This document shows positions 16,906 through 28,709 of a DNA stretch of 64,000 bases, piece by piece. This DNA is from Bactericera cockerelli (taxonomy: Eukaryota; Arthropoda; Insecta; Hemiptera; Triozidae). The stretch lies in the NCBI GenBank assembly GCA_024516035.1, contig CM044966.1, forward strand, positions 19,064,878 to 19,128,877, in the 5' to 3' direction. Every line of letters begins with the position of its first letter. Position 1 is the stretch's first letter. The translations under genes and the position numbers were made by a program. Under the pieces are notes generated by a model. The model did no database searches. It was given only the letters and a program-made list of their open reading frames with translations, and had not been told where the DNA came from.

Positions 16906-17890
16906 ACCGCCCTTGATCAAGTTTTGTTTTATTTCAATTTCTATGTAAATATTCTATGTACCTACTTTATTGTAAATAAAACTTGATCCAACATGTTTAA
17001 TAATAATAATAAATCTTCTAACATTGTCAAAATCCACAATCTGTCATGGTTAAGGCTCCCACAAAGCACATAACCTTGCGGGTAGCCTTGCTTTTACACA
17101 CGCTCAAGTAAGCTTAGTAAGTAAGAGTGAATCCTACTTCCTGTAAACGTGAATAGGCTTGAATTCTCCTTGCTTAAGTAAACGTTCAGCACGCTTGAGG
17201 TAGTGAGGTTGTGATCAGTCTTCATGTTATCGTCAATTATCGTGCTTGCAAAGTAAGCGTGCACCATTTTTACTGTTGTGTGCAAAGGCGTGAACCAGCC
17301 AAATACCGTACAAGTATTTTTGTTTAATAAACCAGTTTATTAGATTACTGATGAGGTTAACAACTTCCACCGGTTCCATTCAGGCTGGGTGAGGTTTAGT
17401 TGAGAGGGTGGTTTGTGAGTTTCCAGCGAATGGAGGGTAAATCTCCTGTTTATGACCATGCTGTTGGAGCCATATGAAAGAAGATTTTTTTTAAAAGATG
17501 AGTGTTACATTACATTATATCTGGGGGTCTTTTCTAAAAGAAATTCCTATGTGCTGCGTCCATTATTTAGAACTATTGCACCCCATTCAGCTCACTCATC
17601 ACTTTCAAAAACGTCTGCTGCACTAAAAAGTTTAGCAGGTGTTATATAAGTTCACAGTGTTTGTTTCCAGCTTTTGTCCTGAGTATACAAGAGTTTGGAT
17701 TTTTGTGAGTGACTTGATTAGGATGGGAGAGGGTGTTCCCTCACCACATTTATCGTACTCAATGGTGTCATTGTATACTCCAATGTTGTTTCTTAGGAAA
17801 TAGTGACCTGGTAGTAAACCAACTATTTCTCTGGTGTTTGTTTAACCCAGTCAACAAAGGTGTCTGAGTTATTTTATTTTATTATCATTA
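16906..17890. other. Intergenic, mostly unrecognised
   Basis: A 5S-SINE-like tail with CAGGCTGGGTGAGG and GTTTCCAGCGAATGGAGGGT is at 17380-17450. A run of T and AAAAGATGAGTG at 17488 resembles the SINE B tail. I see no gene. Confidence 0.5.
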
Positions 17891-18153
17891 CTAGCCGTTT
17901 GCCCGTGCTTTGCAACGGGACTAAATTTCAAATTTACTAAGGCATGGCCGTACTGCTGGACAGCAATGCCTTTTTGAACTTTTTATAATTTTTCTGGACA
18001 AAGCGATAATGGTTTTGGGGGGGTCAATTCTGAGACATTTTTCGCTATCTCTTACCGTTTTGGCTAAACAACTCCGGACAAACAAACAAATAAACATAGG
18101 TAGGTAGGTAGGTAGGTAGGTAGGTAGTCCTTCTTTCTGTTTTATATAAGAGA
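17891..18153 (-). mobile_element. Non-autonomous Helitron, family H2, copy 1
   Basis: Read on the minus strand it starts TCTC and ends GGCTAG, with the hairpin CCCGTTGCAAAGCACGGG just before the end. The plus-strand base before it is A. An internal (GGTA)n tract differs in length from copy 2. Confidence 0.83.
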
Positions 18154-18409
18154 CTAGCCGTTTGCCCGTGCTTTGCAAAGGGACTAAATTTCAAATTTAC
18201 TAAGGCATGGCCGTACTGCTGGACAGCAATGCCTTTTTGAACTTTTTATAATTTTTCTGGACAAAGCGATAATGGTTTTGGGGGGGTCAACTCTGAGACA
18301 TTTTTCGCTATCTCTTACCGTTTTGGCTAAACAACTCCGGACAAACAAACAAACAAACAAACAAACAAACATAGGTAGGTAGTCCTTTTTTCTGTTTTAT
18401 ATATAGAGA
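18154..18409 (-). mobile_element. Non-autonomous Helitron, family H2, copy 2 in tandem
   Basis: Starts at the very next base after copy 1. It has the same ends and over 90 percent the same text by eye, with (CAAA)n longer and (GGTA)n shorter. It is followed by T, so the pair sits in one A/T target. Confidence 0.83.
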
Positions 18410-18832
18410 TTTGATTTTAATTCCAACCAGTCTACAAATTTTCTGAGTTGTTGGTTATTCTTTGATGTTTGTTCAACCCAGTCTACAAAAGTTTCTGAGT
18501 TGTTGTTTTTTTTTATGTCATTCTCTGATATTGGTTCAACACAGCCTACAAACGTTTCTGAGTTGTTAATATCATTAATGATCTTTTTTTTTTCTTTTAT
18601 AATTTTCATATGCGTTGTCATAAGAAATTATAAAAGTGTTTGGTAAGATATACCGCTCACCCGGTCCTTAATAGAACTTAGCCATGTCATTTGCTTACAT
18701 TCCAAGATGCGCAATGCAATGTTACCAGCCCCCGGGGACATGCACAAGCACGTGCACGTGGACCCGTCTATTAAGAGTTATCTAGGTGCACACAGTTCCG
18801 CATTACACCCCCTGTGTACCCTAGACCGAGGG

Positions 18833-19115
18833 CCAAGATGAGTGTTACACAGCCTTTTTTATTTCGTAGCCATGAAACAGGAACTACTCTAGACGCTTGT
18901 GGTCGATGTTACAGCCTGCCCATCCCGTAGTATCCCCTCTGATGGGCGAGAAGTGACACAATACTTCCCATTTAGGTGCTGGTTCAACACGAGCGCACCG
19001 GAAGAACTTACAAAGAACTGTAACCAAATTATGAATACAAGCTTTTGCCGGCGCGGGGGTTCGAACCCGGAACCTTCCGCATGGCATGCGAGTGCTTAAC
19101 CACTGCGCTCTGTTA
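18833..19115 (-). mobile_element. tRNA-derived SINE family B, third copy
   Basis: The body AAGATGAGTGTTACACAGCC to CGAGCGCACCGGAAG, then a minus-strand head with GGGTTCGAACCCCC and AGTGGTTAAGCACTCGC. It diverges at several sites from 14909-15232. The stretch 18410-18833 has short repeated pieces (GTTGGTTATTCT, TTCAACCCAGTC) of unknown nature. Confidence 0.78.
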
Positions 19116-21400
19116 CGGCATGAACTTTATATTATTAGAGTATTTTTTGTTGTAAAACGAAAAAATACAATACCCAATACGAAGATTTACATCAGCTTCA
19201 TACTCATAAATCGGAAGTAAAAAAAGCAATATAGAGATCCCTTGGATAAAATGTCTAGCCTATGCATATGGCAAAAAAATTCTCATTTTTATTTAACAAA
19301 TTAACTTTGTATAGTTCGCAATCCAATCTTAATTATTTGTCATACCCATTAAAGGTACTCAAATTATCATGAGTCGGCATAATGTGAATAAAATTACTAA
19401 TGACAATGGATGGATTTAAAATCAGAACGGTCACCAATCCATGTCCTCACTACGCTGGACGTTGCTTAACCAAAGCGAGTGATTGGATGGCTGGCTGTGT
19501 TCGATTTTGATTAGCTAAGTAAGTCTGCAGGAAGCGTGTAATGTTAAGCTTTCTATCAAAATGAGAACGCTGCACGCAAAAAGCACTTGAAATACTCAAG
19601 GATAAAAAAGTGTATTTTCTGTACTTAATCTCCCCCAATCTGTAGAGATCAGAACGCCTCGACGCGCTCTAGCGATAATCAGAGAAACTCAAAGGGGGAG
19701 CTTCTCACAGTGAAATGTAAATAAAGATTACTGATAAGGATTGATAAGAATATTTCATAGAATTGGAAATTTGAACTATCTGAATACCTTATTATGACTA
19801 TATAGATTTCTGCGAGAGTTTCATTACCTACTTTTTCTCAAATTTTGATGTAAATCAAGTTACTATTCCATAGACTGTTCAGAAAATTTGGTGCATTCAA
19901 CAAACAGCAGAGTTAACGATCACTGCAGCTTGAACCAGTGCTCTCTTGTAAATTGAAAACTGCCTTGATTTTTTTCATGAGAATTTCTCAGACGTGATTG
20001 TCCTTACTACACAGCGTCTTGCTTTCCAGATGTAGAACAAATGTACACTTGAGATTAATAAAGGTAATGCAAAAGGGAAACTCGAGCTAGCATTCTGTAC
20101 ATTATGCATTCATTCTCGGCGAAATATGTAAATTGAGGATGTTAATAAAAGGTACTTTCAATATCAACAATGAACTTTGATACCTGTACAATTCCTAATC
20201 TTAAATCTGGCTCAAAATTAAAACTAGAACCTTATACCTAAACTAGTTTAAAGTAACCTAGTCATCGATAGAAAATCAAAAAAGTTTATTCAATGTAAAT
20301 TTATGAAAACATAAACAAATAATAAAGATCTGCTGAAGGTCAACCTCAAAGTCAAATTGATTTCAAAATGGCGATTCTCAATCTGACGAAAACGTCGGGT
20401 TAAGATTGGAGGAGAAATAAGAACAAGCCGTGAGGAGAAATTCTTAATCTGTGATCAGCTGATGCGAGATTGGGGGAGATTAAGTACAGAAAATACAAAG
20501 ACAACTAGCTTTCTTGCAATTCTTGCGTTCTCAGTTGAAACGTTGGGTCCTTGGCAGCTGAGTCGATATCTTTTCTAAAAAAGATTGGCTCTGCCCTTCG
20601 GCGCGTTTCTGGTGATTTCTCGCTCGCATCAATGCCTAATACAAAATACAGTAGATATCACAGGCCATCCAAAGGGGCAATAGCTCGAGCATCAGAGGCA
20701 CGCTTCCTCTCGGTAGTGAATTTGAAGAAATGTTTTACCTTTGAAATATACTCACTCTGTCTTCCAATTTCTAATATTAGAAATTCATCGGAAGCATAGA
20801 AAGACAACACAAGACAGCTTAAACTGAGTAGGATTTACTATTTTACTCCTAGGCTAGATCGCTATATTTAGCATAATTTCAACATGACGAACCTTTGCGA
20901 TATTTTACTATTGCTCTATTCACTAGAGTGAGGATCTTTGGGGCAAATACCATTGGATCAAAAAGAAAGATGGCCGCCAGGGTTTCTCAAACTGTTAAAA
21001 TGTGTAGTTTATCAATATTTTACATATTGTCCTTCGCGATTTCTACCTTTATTGTTATTTTGTTTACTTTTTGTGATATTTTTTTTCTTCACTTTTCTGT
21101 TTTTCATTTCTTTTTCTCTACAATACTATCAATTTTATTGATGAAAATAGAATGTCCTGATACCAATTCGCCGGTCGATGCCTGTGTTATAGTCATTGGA
21201 AATTTGAGTAGTGAAGTTTTTGATGAAAGGAAGTGTAGAATTCTTGCCAAAACACACAAATTCTTCAAACTGGAAAAAGTTCATTTATTTTTCTCAGTGT
21301 AGTTTTATTCAGAGATTTTCTGGATTGATCAGTTTGATGTCACCATGAGCAATGAAAATGCTCTCTGAATACAATTTCAGGAATACTAACAGAGGCCAAG
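19116..21400. other. Intergenic; possible diverged promoter-like block at 20780-21000
   Basis: No gene was recognised. The segment 20780-21000 shares TAATTTCAACATGACG, TTTTACTATTGCTCTA and a GATGGCCGCC motif with the blocks before zinc-finger copies 2 and 3 (39640-39790, 52960-53110). The open frame 20895-21302 (135 codons, very hydrophobic) lies over this block and has no family signal. Confidence 0.45.
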
Positions 21401-21416
21401 GAAATCACTGCATAAC

Positions 21417-21582
21417 TTAACTCTTTGACTGCCATGGCACAACTCGAGTTGTGCCAGTACACTTTCCCACCCGGCCATGGCACAACTCGAGTTGTGCCAG
21501 TACACTTAGGGGAAGTGTACACGTATTTGGTTTGGCCGGGTAGGAAACATGTCAAGATTAGCTCTGGCAGTCAAAGAGTTAA
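21417..21582. mobile_element. piggyBac-like MITE with internal palindromes
   Basis: Ends TTAACTCTTTGACTGCCA and TGGCAGTCAAAGAGTTAA are perfect inverted repeats that include the TTAA target of piggyBac-type elements. Inside, the perfect 20-bp palindrome GGCACAACTCGAGTTGTGCC occurs twice (21436-21455 and 21479-21498). Confidence 0.85.
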
Positions 21583-21599
21583 AATAACTCACCCTGTAT

Positions 21600-21775
21600 A
21601 AGAGTACTTCCATTCGCTGGAAACTTACAAACCTGCTACCCTCATTAAGCTCACTCAGGCTGGATTGGGCCGGAATGCTAGTATCACGAAGTCTTCACCT
21701 CGCTAGGTGTTGCTTAACTTCGGTGCTCCTACGAGAACTGGTGCATTCAACTGACGCTGGTGAAACCAGCCTTCA
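21600..21775 (-). mobile_element. 5S rRNA-derived SINE
   Basis: The reverse complement reads CCAGTTCTCGTAGGAGCACC, GAAGTTAAGCAACACC and GCGAGGTGAAGACTTCGTGA, resembling the 5S internal promoter region. It is followed by a body with CAGCCTGAGTGAGCTTAATG and GGTAGCAGGTTTGTAAG. Related copies are listed at 23270 and 58865. Confidence 0.75.
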
Positions 21776-21979
21776 ATGTTAAGATTATTAAAAAGCATTT
21801 ACACTGAGGCAACTTCCAAAGCAACCTGCGGCGTGCGACCTTGCTCCGTGATTGATTTTATGATTACTACCTATTGTTTTCTCAAAATCGCAAGCCTTTC
21901 TCCATCACTGATTAGATCAGTTGCATTCTGGCTTGAGTGGCCGCACGCTACAGGTTGCTTTGAAAGTTTCCCCAGCGTA

Positions 21980-22330
21980 TTTTTTTTTTATTTCATTGCT
22001 ATAAAGAGTGAGAAGAGTAGCTCCTGACTGCATACGTTTGAGGTCTATGTTGTAGCCTGACCACTCCATAGTAGGTATGCCTCCCGACTGATGGACGAGA
22101 AGAGACACAATACTTCCCTTTAGATTGTGAGAGTAAAGGGACTCTTCAGTCTCATTCTTGCAGAATAAATCGAGTATTGTATTTAATTTATGTGCTGTTG
22201 ACGAGTGGATCGGATGGTCTCTTATGCAAAAAAGTACCTAGTTATTATGAATACAATTTTTTTGTACATTCTGGGGATCAAACCCGGGTCCTACCACATG
22301 TTAAGCGGAGTGCTCTTATCTTTGAGATAA
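21980..22330 (-). repeat. Diverged SINE B-like unit
   Basis: GAGTAGCTCCTGACTGCATA, TTGTAGCCTGACCA and GACGAGAAGAGACACAATAC follow the SINE B body with many changes. A decayed head with GATCAAACCCGGGTCC lies at 22255-22330. Confidence 0.5.
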
Positions 22331-23269
22331 AGTTATCATAACAAAATAATAGGGTTGGTTTTGTCGAGGGGTTGGTCACGAGACCTCTAACAATCAACTG
22401 TTTCGTACATATGTCGATCTTCCATACAAATTGAAAGACTCAGCAATATAATTGCTTCCTAAATAGTCACCTTGGCCAAAATAGCATGCTCGGCTTGCAC
22501 TCCAGGTGACTCGGGTTAGAAACATTTTCGGCCCTGTACCTACTCTGTCCACCCTATAGACTATAAATAGTCTCGTGAGGACAAGTCCACAACAATCAGT
22601 GGCGGCATTACGAGATTGATTGCTTGGAATAAATATGACGGTTGGTTGGAGATATTAGCAATAGTTCTCGTAATGTCGATGTTACCCACTACATCTTGTG
22701 ACATAAAAATAATAACATAAATAACAGCTGTCTCTACTTAAATCTTCCAAAGATGATAATTGTTGCTTTCTTAAAAATATGTTTTCTCCTGTTTTCATGG
22801 TGCAGGTCATGAGCCACAGCCACTCAGATAGTAAAATTTTGAATTGTATTACTTTTAGTAGGTATGTATTATTTTGGCTATTAGACAAAAAAGATTTGGT
22901 CAATCTCGGCTTGATTCCCACCTCAAGTTGCCTTCTCCCAACCTAAACCATAGCTATCTACACATTAATGAATTGTTCTATGAATATTTTTATTTATACG
23001 TGTAGAGTAAAGAAGGCTAGCGAAATGTAAAGCTTTACTGCCCACTATTCATTACCTAAAAAGTATATTTATGTATAGAAAGTATTGTTTTTAACTCGTT
23101 AATCGTGTAAAGTGTTTAGCGCATTGCGTAACAGGAAGGTTGAATGCATTTTGGCGAGAAAGAAATGTAATGCTTATTGCTTACCTATATTTTTTTTTCC
23201 AGGAGTAATACAGAGAAGAATATTCTAAAGCGGGAAATTTTGAGAAAAAAAATCATTAAAAGAAGACAA
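22331..23269. other. Intergenic, unrecognised
   Basis: AT-rich. A minus-strand open frame at 22682-22921 has no recognisable motif. No SINE head or inverted-repeat element was found here by eye. Confidence 0.4.
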
Positions 23270-23345
23270 ATACACCAGTACTCGTAGGATCACCAAAGTT
23301 AAGCAACGTCCAGCGAGGTGAAGACTTCGTGATGCTGGCACTTCG
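23270..23345 (+). mobile_element. 5S-derived SINE fragment
   Basis: ACTCGTAGGATCACCAAAGT, TAAGCAACGTCC and GTGAAGACTTCGTGATGC match the 5S-like head at 21670-21770 in the opposite orientation. Confidence 0.68.
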
Positions 23346-23479
23346 GCCCGCTTTGATACAGATGAAGGGGGGAATGATGGTATCATTTCAAAGTTTGCTA
23401 GTTCTTAACCACATAATTCTATGTGTGATCTGATCAACCATCTTGTAGACTTGGACTTTTTCTTTACAAAAACCTATAG

Positions 23480-23600
23480 GTAGGAACTGCAAGCTAGCCT
23501 GGCTTGAAAGGGTTGGCTAGTCAGTTCTCTGTTTATAGTCCTCAAGCAAGATACTAGTCTTCTCCCTGTTTAACATCCCCCAGCTAGACTGATAGTACAT
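23480..23600 (-). repeat. Dispersed repeat, family R1, inverted
   Basis: GCAAGCTAGCCTGGCTTGAA, GGTTGGCTAGTCAG and TTCTCTGTTTATAGTCCTC are the reverse complement of 29440-29510, with another copy at 3500-3600. Confidence 0.6.
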
Positions 23601-23738
23601 CATGGGTACACTGTGCTTCAAATTTGCTAATAGAAAATTCTCAGTCACTTCACCTTTTGTGTACAACACCTTACTATTTAAGTCAATTGCCAAACCTTGT
23701 GCATCAAAGGGCAATCTGATCAATAATATCCTTGTTAA

Positions 23739-23972
23739 TCTTAATATATAAATGTCAAAGTCACTGACCACTCACTGACTGATCATCGCTCTACAGCCCA
23801 AACCGTAAGTCCTAGGAATCTGAAATTTGGTAGGTAGCTTTGTCTTATAGTCTAGATGTGCAATAAGACGGGATTTTTCGAAACTCCCACTACAACACCT
23901 GCCATTGGCGAAAAAGGATTTTTTGCTTTCATGGCCATGCCTCGGCCCGCAAAGCGGGCGACAGCCCGCTTG
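23739..23972 (+). mobile_element. Non-autonomous Helitron, family H1, copy 2
   Basis: The same body as 14431-14678 with the terminal hairpin GCCCGCAAAGCGGGC. The end is CTTG instead of CTAG. It is flanked by A and T. Confidence 0.8.
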
Positions 23973-24261
23973 TAATTAATACAGTCTAAAAAATGTTCCT
24001 GAAGATATATATAATTATATAGAAAAATCTACATTTTGCAGGGATACATTTTAGAAAAATCTACATTATTTTGATGTGGATTCTCAGCCATTGTAATTTA
24101 TCTCCAAATTTTATTAGTAGAATTAGTGCTTCTTTGTGCAATGGCCCATGGTGCAAAGAAATCAAGATTCATAAAAACCATATGTGAGTGACTAAAAAAT
24201 ATAACAGGCACCACAACAGCTACAGCTGGATGGTATCTCCGCTGAAGATTGTCTCAATGCA

Positions 24262-24460
24262 GAGAGACAAAAGGGTTGGGTGGAAGAGTTTGCCATAGGT
24301 AATAACCCCGCCCCTTAGTTAGGACTTGTTTTTATATATTTTCTATTCTTTTTCATTTTTTATCGTATATTTATATATATTGTTTCCATTTTTTTTAATT
24401 GTTAAAATATTTATTTGTATGTACATAATGTCCATTTACACCTAACAAAGCATTGTATAA
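24262..24460 (+). mobile_element. Ret3-type retroposon 3' end
   Basis: GGGTTGGGTGGAAGAGTTTG, GGTAATAACCCCGCCCCTTA and GTTAGGACTT, then an AT-rich tail with AATGTCCATTTACACC. Confidence 0.68.
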
Positions 24461-25412
24461 TAATAATGCAACCTCCATGTTAGGATCCCTCCCAGTTCAT
24501 AAAGAAAGAGAAGAAATTTTTGTTTAAAATAAATAACTTTCATTTCATGAGAGCTCAATACTGTTATATTTGCTTAGTTATTTAACTTTCAACAGGCATT
24601 AGGTTGTAGGCCAGTACAGGAATAAGTTGTAAGTGCGTGATAGGTGACAGAGTCAATTACTTCTGGTACTTGTTTAGGAAAGGGATGAGCTAGTAAACAT
24701 ACTACAGTCCTGACATGACATTGAAAGGGGGTAAAAGTAGGTCCTATTCTTGAATTCTCACTCATATCTCAAGAATTATTCATTATTTTAATATCATTAT
24801 ATGTACCTACTGAAATTGAAGCAAATAAAATTTGATAATTTATCCTACTTTGAAAAACTTCCCAACAGCTTTCAAGATAATTATATTAAATTTATTCTTC
24901 AAGAAAAATAACTGTTTTCAACAACAAAAACAACCATAACACACTTCAATGACAGCTCAAGAACTGGTGTATTCCACTGATACTGGCTTTACATTTTCTT
25001 TGTGAAGGGTTGAAAAATTTAAAAGTTTCTTTTGTATCCATGGCAACTATACCTCTATTGAACCACCAGCCTTGAATGCTCAAATAATCAAGTAATTTTC
25101 ACTAATTGAGTAATTTTCTGATTTTCTCTAATTGAGTAATTTTTTGTTTGATACTCAAGGACCTGAGTACTTGATTAAAATCATGAGCCCTAAAACTAAT
25201 AATTAAAGGTATATTAGTGACCACACAATAACACAGCTCATGGGCATAGCCAGGATTATGGCTAGGGGGGGGGGGGGGCTAACACAATACTTCCAATTTC
25301 TAATATTAGAAAGTTAAATCATAATTTATTTAAAAATAATTACAAATGGCCTATGTAAAACACTAATATACGTGTATACATACAAAGATTTGTCTAAATC
25401 AGATGTGATGAC
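24461..25412. other. Intergenic, unrecognised
   Basis: Contains short tandem AATTGAGTAATTTTCT-type repeats near 25090-25150, a G10 run at 25266 and the palindrome TTTCTAATATTAGAAA at 25297. No gene was seen. Confidence 0.45.
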
Positions 25413-25545
25413 TTTTTTTTTTATTATGCTTTATTAGGACAGAGTACAATGGTAACAGTATAAAATTAAGAAAAAACAAACAAATGACAAAATAAATAAG
25501 TAAAAAAAGAAAATAACAATAATGTCCTACATAAAGTCCTACCAC
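25413..25545 (-). mobile_element. Ret3-type retroposon 3' end
   Basis: TTTTTTTTTTATTATGCTTT, ATTAGGACAGAGTACAATGG, TAACAGTATAAAATTAAG and AATAATGTCCTACATAAAG match 16560-16710. The stretch 25546-26090 is AT-rich and unrecognised. Confidence 0.68.
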
Positions 25546-26019
25546 AAGATCAATAAGATTTGTGCAACAAAATAAACAATTTACCTAATCATATGAAGTT
25601 AATAAAATTAAAAGACACTAAAATATGATAATGCTTTTTATCAATAAGAAATTTACTATCATAATACAGACTTGATTTTGATGTGAAATAGAGACTTAAA
25701 ATAAATCTTTGATTTTGACTTAATAAAGAAAACAATTTATCCAGACTGGATTTACGTCCTAGTCAAAATAAATGTTTGATTAATTTCAACCTCTTTCTGA
25801 ACTTACTCTAAGCTTAATGTTTGAAAAAGAAAACATTTTTTACATTTACTTTTTTAATGTAAAAAATCCTTTATTTCTGTCTTTATTTATTCATACTCAA
25901 TTTTTTTAACAAAACAAATAACTCAACAATTTATAACAAAATAATTAAGAAGACCAACAAAAAGAAAAAACAAAAATAAAGGTTGATAATGTGAGTGCTG
26001 TACTTTAATGCCAACTTTT

Positions 26020-26960
26020 TATAATAATAATATTTTTATTTTTATTGTTTAATTACATTACCATGTACACAATTTCTTATTCTAGTCTTGAAACTAACTT
26101 AGATATTTATATTTACTATTTTAAAAACAAATAATAAAAAGAGGAGAAAAATGCTAAGAATTGAGATATAGCAGAAGGATGACAAGGTAGAAAGACAGAG
26201 GAAAATGTTGACTAATTGATGAGAATGATACATACATTTATATAAATAAAAAAACAGTGGTGAGGTATAGTGATAAGACTGTATGGTAGCCAGGTCACAC
26301 TGAAATCTCAGAAAAAGAATACAACATAAGATCAAAAAGTTTTTCTTTTAAAGAATTTCAGGGTGGAGGGATTTTAGATCAATAGGGAGGCTGTTGTAAA
26401 GTTTGATACCCTCTGTAAGGAATGATCCAAACATGATTGAGTTAGAGCTGAGAATGATATTTTTTGGTGCAAGTACTTGCGAGTTAAGATTTAAAAGCAA
26501 CCTTAAAAGTTGATTCACACACACCTGTGACATGGCAGTTCCATAACCAGAATGTGATTATCCCGGCTGTGAACACAGTGATTGCTATTCACACTGGTCA
26601 GTGCTCCAACCATGCAGTGGCAGTGCACTTGCATGAAAACACTGGTAATTGCAGAGAAACACTGGTAAAATCAAAATCACCGGCCGTGAAAAATATTGTC
26701 CGTTATTAATGTGCCAGATCACAGTACAAGCAATATTTGCACTGTAATTGTCACCTGCCGGGCGAGTGGGAATAGGGCCCTTCAAATTCCTACAAGAATC
26801 TGATTTTCCTCGCCGGAGGGATCACGTCATAGACGTGACACTGTCATGTCACAGGTGTGTGTGAATCAACCTTAATGGGGTACTGTGGGTATATTTTTTC
26901 TCTATTTCTAAAACATAGCCCCAAAGACATAGAGGTAAAAGGGTTTTAGAGTTTCTTGAC
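26020..26960 (-). pseudogene. Non-LTR retrotransposon 3' piece, broken by a MITE
   Basis: The minus-strand reading at 26348-26533 gives EGIKLYNSLPIDLKSLHPEI, a pattern seen near the end of non-LTR reverse transcriptase ORFs. An AT-rich tail toward 26030 would be its 3' end. The element at 26507-26871 splits it. Confidence 0.5.
26507..26871. mobile_element. TTAA-flanked MITE, about 365 bp
   Basis: The inverted ends GTTGATTCACACACACCTGT (from 26509) and its complement (to 26870) match for at least 26 bp. TTAA stands on each side (26503-26506 and 26872-26875), suggesting piggyBac-type insertion. No ORF spans it. Confidence 0.8.
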
Positions 26961-26961
26961 A

Positions 26962-27045
26962 TATTAAACTGTTAGCGTAATGGGACTTCCTGTCTCGAGC
27001 CGACAGTCTAAATAAAGCACTACTATACTATACTATACTATTAAG
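26962..27045 (+). mobile_element. Retroposon 3' end with (ACTAT)n tail, copy 2
   Basis: ATTAAACTGTTAGCGTAATG, GGACTTCCTGTCTCGAGC and GACAGTCTAAATAAAGCACT, then repeated ACTAT. It matches 8100-8182. Confidence 0.65.
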
Positions 27046-28315
27046 TAGTTTCCCAATAACTTGGACCTTGGTGAGACTTTGTTCAGCCCCTGCTTTAAGT
27101 ACAGTTAACTCTTGATATTTCCAAGTTGGAAGGACATAAAAAAACTTTTTATTTATAAAGAGTTGGAATTATTTAGAGTGGACTGTACTAGTGACCACAA
27201 AATAATGAAGCTTTCAAAACCACAAGTAAGAGAGTCTCTTCAAAAATACCATTCCTTAGCTAGCTGTAAACAGTTACAAAATACAAACAATAATGAGAAA
27301 TAAACTGGTGTGACACCACAACAACTGCAGTTAACAATTTTTCTTCTTTGAGTTTTTATAGTTCTTTAATATATAGCTTTAATGAGCATAAATAGCAGAA
27401 CTTAGATGAGAGACCATCTGAGTATTGGCCTTAATCTGATGATTTTCCAGCTTTTTTTAGTTTATGGGTTCTGATCACTTTTTTGGTAGTAGCTACAATC
27501 TGAAAAAAAAAAACACATTTAACTACATCATAGAGACATGCTGACAATCCATCTCATGTTTTTATTGGGTAGAAAGCTCAGTGGTATTTCATTGTTTTGT
27601 CTCCAAATACAATAACAGAGTGTCTTGCTATTGGTAATAGAAAAATGTCTTAAGAAATCTTTTGAAACATTAGTTTTCCTGCTTATTTAAATACGGGTCA
27701 ATAATGACCTGAATACCAGTCTGACATAACAGGGCTAAATAATGGTTTGGGTTTTGAAAACTGAATTCTATATTCATGTACCCACCAACCTCTTAATAGA
27801 AGCTTCTTGGACCTTAGCAATACATGCACCAGCTATATCACCAGTAGGATAAATGAGATTGCAAGCTGGAATATTCAAAATACATTTATGACACATTACT
27901 TTCTCCTTGTTGTTGGCATTGTTCAATTTCATGGTTGGTTGGTTGTAGCACATATTTACCCACTGAATGCCCTTCCTAATCCCAACAATTCTACTTGGAG
28001 AGTAAAGGGACTCTTTAGTCTCATCCTAGTAGGATAAACAGAGAATTTTATTGTATTAATCTCACCTAGACTGGGTTGGGTTGGATTTTTTCATTTGCAA
28101 TCTAAAACTTTGTTTTTAGAATACTTACAGAATATGAAGATTACATTTTTATCCTTTTCCTAGTTTCTAACCAAACAACAAAAGCATGTACTGCATGTAG
28201 GAAAAAATAAACAAAAGCTATCACGAATTCTACCTTTCGCGGTCATCTTTACAAATTTTGAGAAGCATGAAAAAATATTGTTTATTTACGTTTGCTTCAT
28301 TGGGATTTGCCCCAA
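27046..28315. other. Intergenic, unrecognised
   Basis: AT-rich. Short open frames at 27112 and 27807 have no family signal. A weak GAGAGTAAAGGGACTCT piece at 27998 recurs near 12570 and 22130, so it belongs to a dispersed repeat. Confidence 0.45.
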
Positions 28316-28329
28316 AGGGCAAGGCCCTA

Positions 28330-28450
28330 TTCACTATATATTATAGCCACTGAGATATTAACCTCCTTGGCTAGAAACCTCACATGTTTTTCGACAAATG
28401 GCGGAAATGGCCGCAGTGGCAGTGGCAAAAAATCCACTAATTTAAAAATT
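28330..28450 (+). promoter_or_regulatory. Candidate promoter / 5' end of zinc-finger copy 1
   Basis: GAGATATTAACCTCCTTGGC and CACATGTTTTTCGACAAATG, then GCGGAAATGGCCGC, are conserved before copies 1, 2 (39725-39790) and 3 (53050-53110). The AAATGGCGG core resembles a YY1/Pho-type site often found at start sites. Short ATG frames here stop quickly and differ among copies, so I read it as 5' non-coding. Inference only. Confidence 0.4.
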
Positions 28451-28624
28451 CTGAAATCTTCAAAAGCTTAGTGCAATTGCCAATTAACAAGAACCTAGTA
28501 TTACTTAGAAATTTGAATTTATTTAATTTAAATACGGAATTAGATGTTATTTTGATTATATGATTAGTTGATTACTTATTCTCAAGTTCTATCAGACAAA
28601 CTATCTAAAGACTTCTGCACCATC

Positions 28625-28709
28625 ATGATAACAAGTGGATGTAGCACAACACCTGGAGTTTGGAGCTCCTCTCTTATTGAAGCCAATACAGTTCTTGGTT
28701 TCTTCAAAG
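28625..28709 (+). CDS. Zinc-finger copy 1, exon 1
   Basis: Reads MITSGCSTTPGVWSSSLIEA and on to LGFFK, then the donor AAAG/GTACAT. The acceptor TATCAG at 28595 is shared by all three copies. An in-frame TAG lies further upstream, so the ATG at 28625 is the likely start. Confidence 0.7.

Noticed and set aside
20895..21302. 135-codon open frame as a membrane protein gene
   Set aside because: Its Phe/Ile/Leu richness comes from T-rich DNA, it overlaps a promoter-like block shared with the zinc-finger copies, and it has no splice or family support.
22682..22921. 79-codon minus-strand open frame
   Set aside because: No motif, no neighbouring exons, and AT-rich intergenic context.
23517..23771. 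84-codon minus-strand open frame with LPFDAQGLAIDLNSKVL
   Set aside because: It overlaps repeat R1 and the start of a Helitron, so it is not a unit; no clear family.
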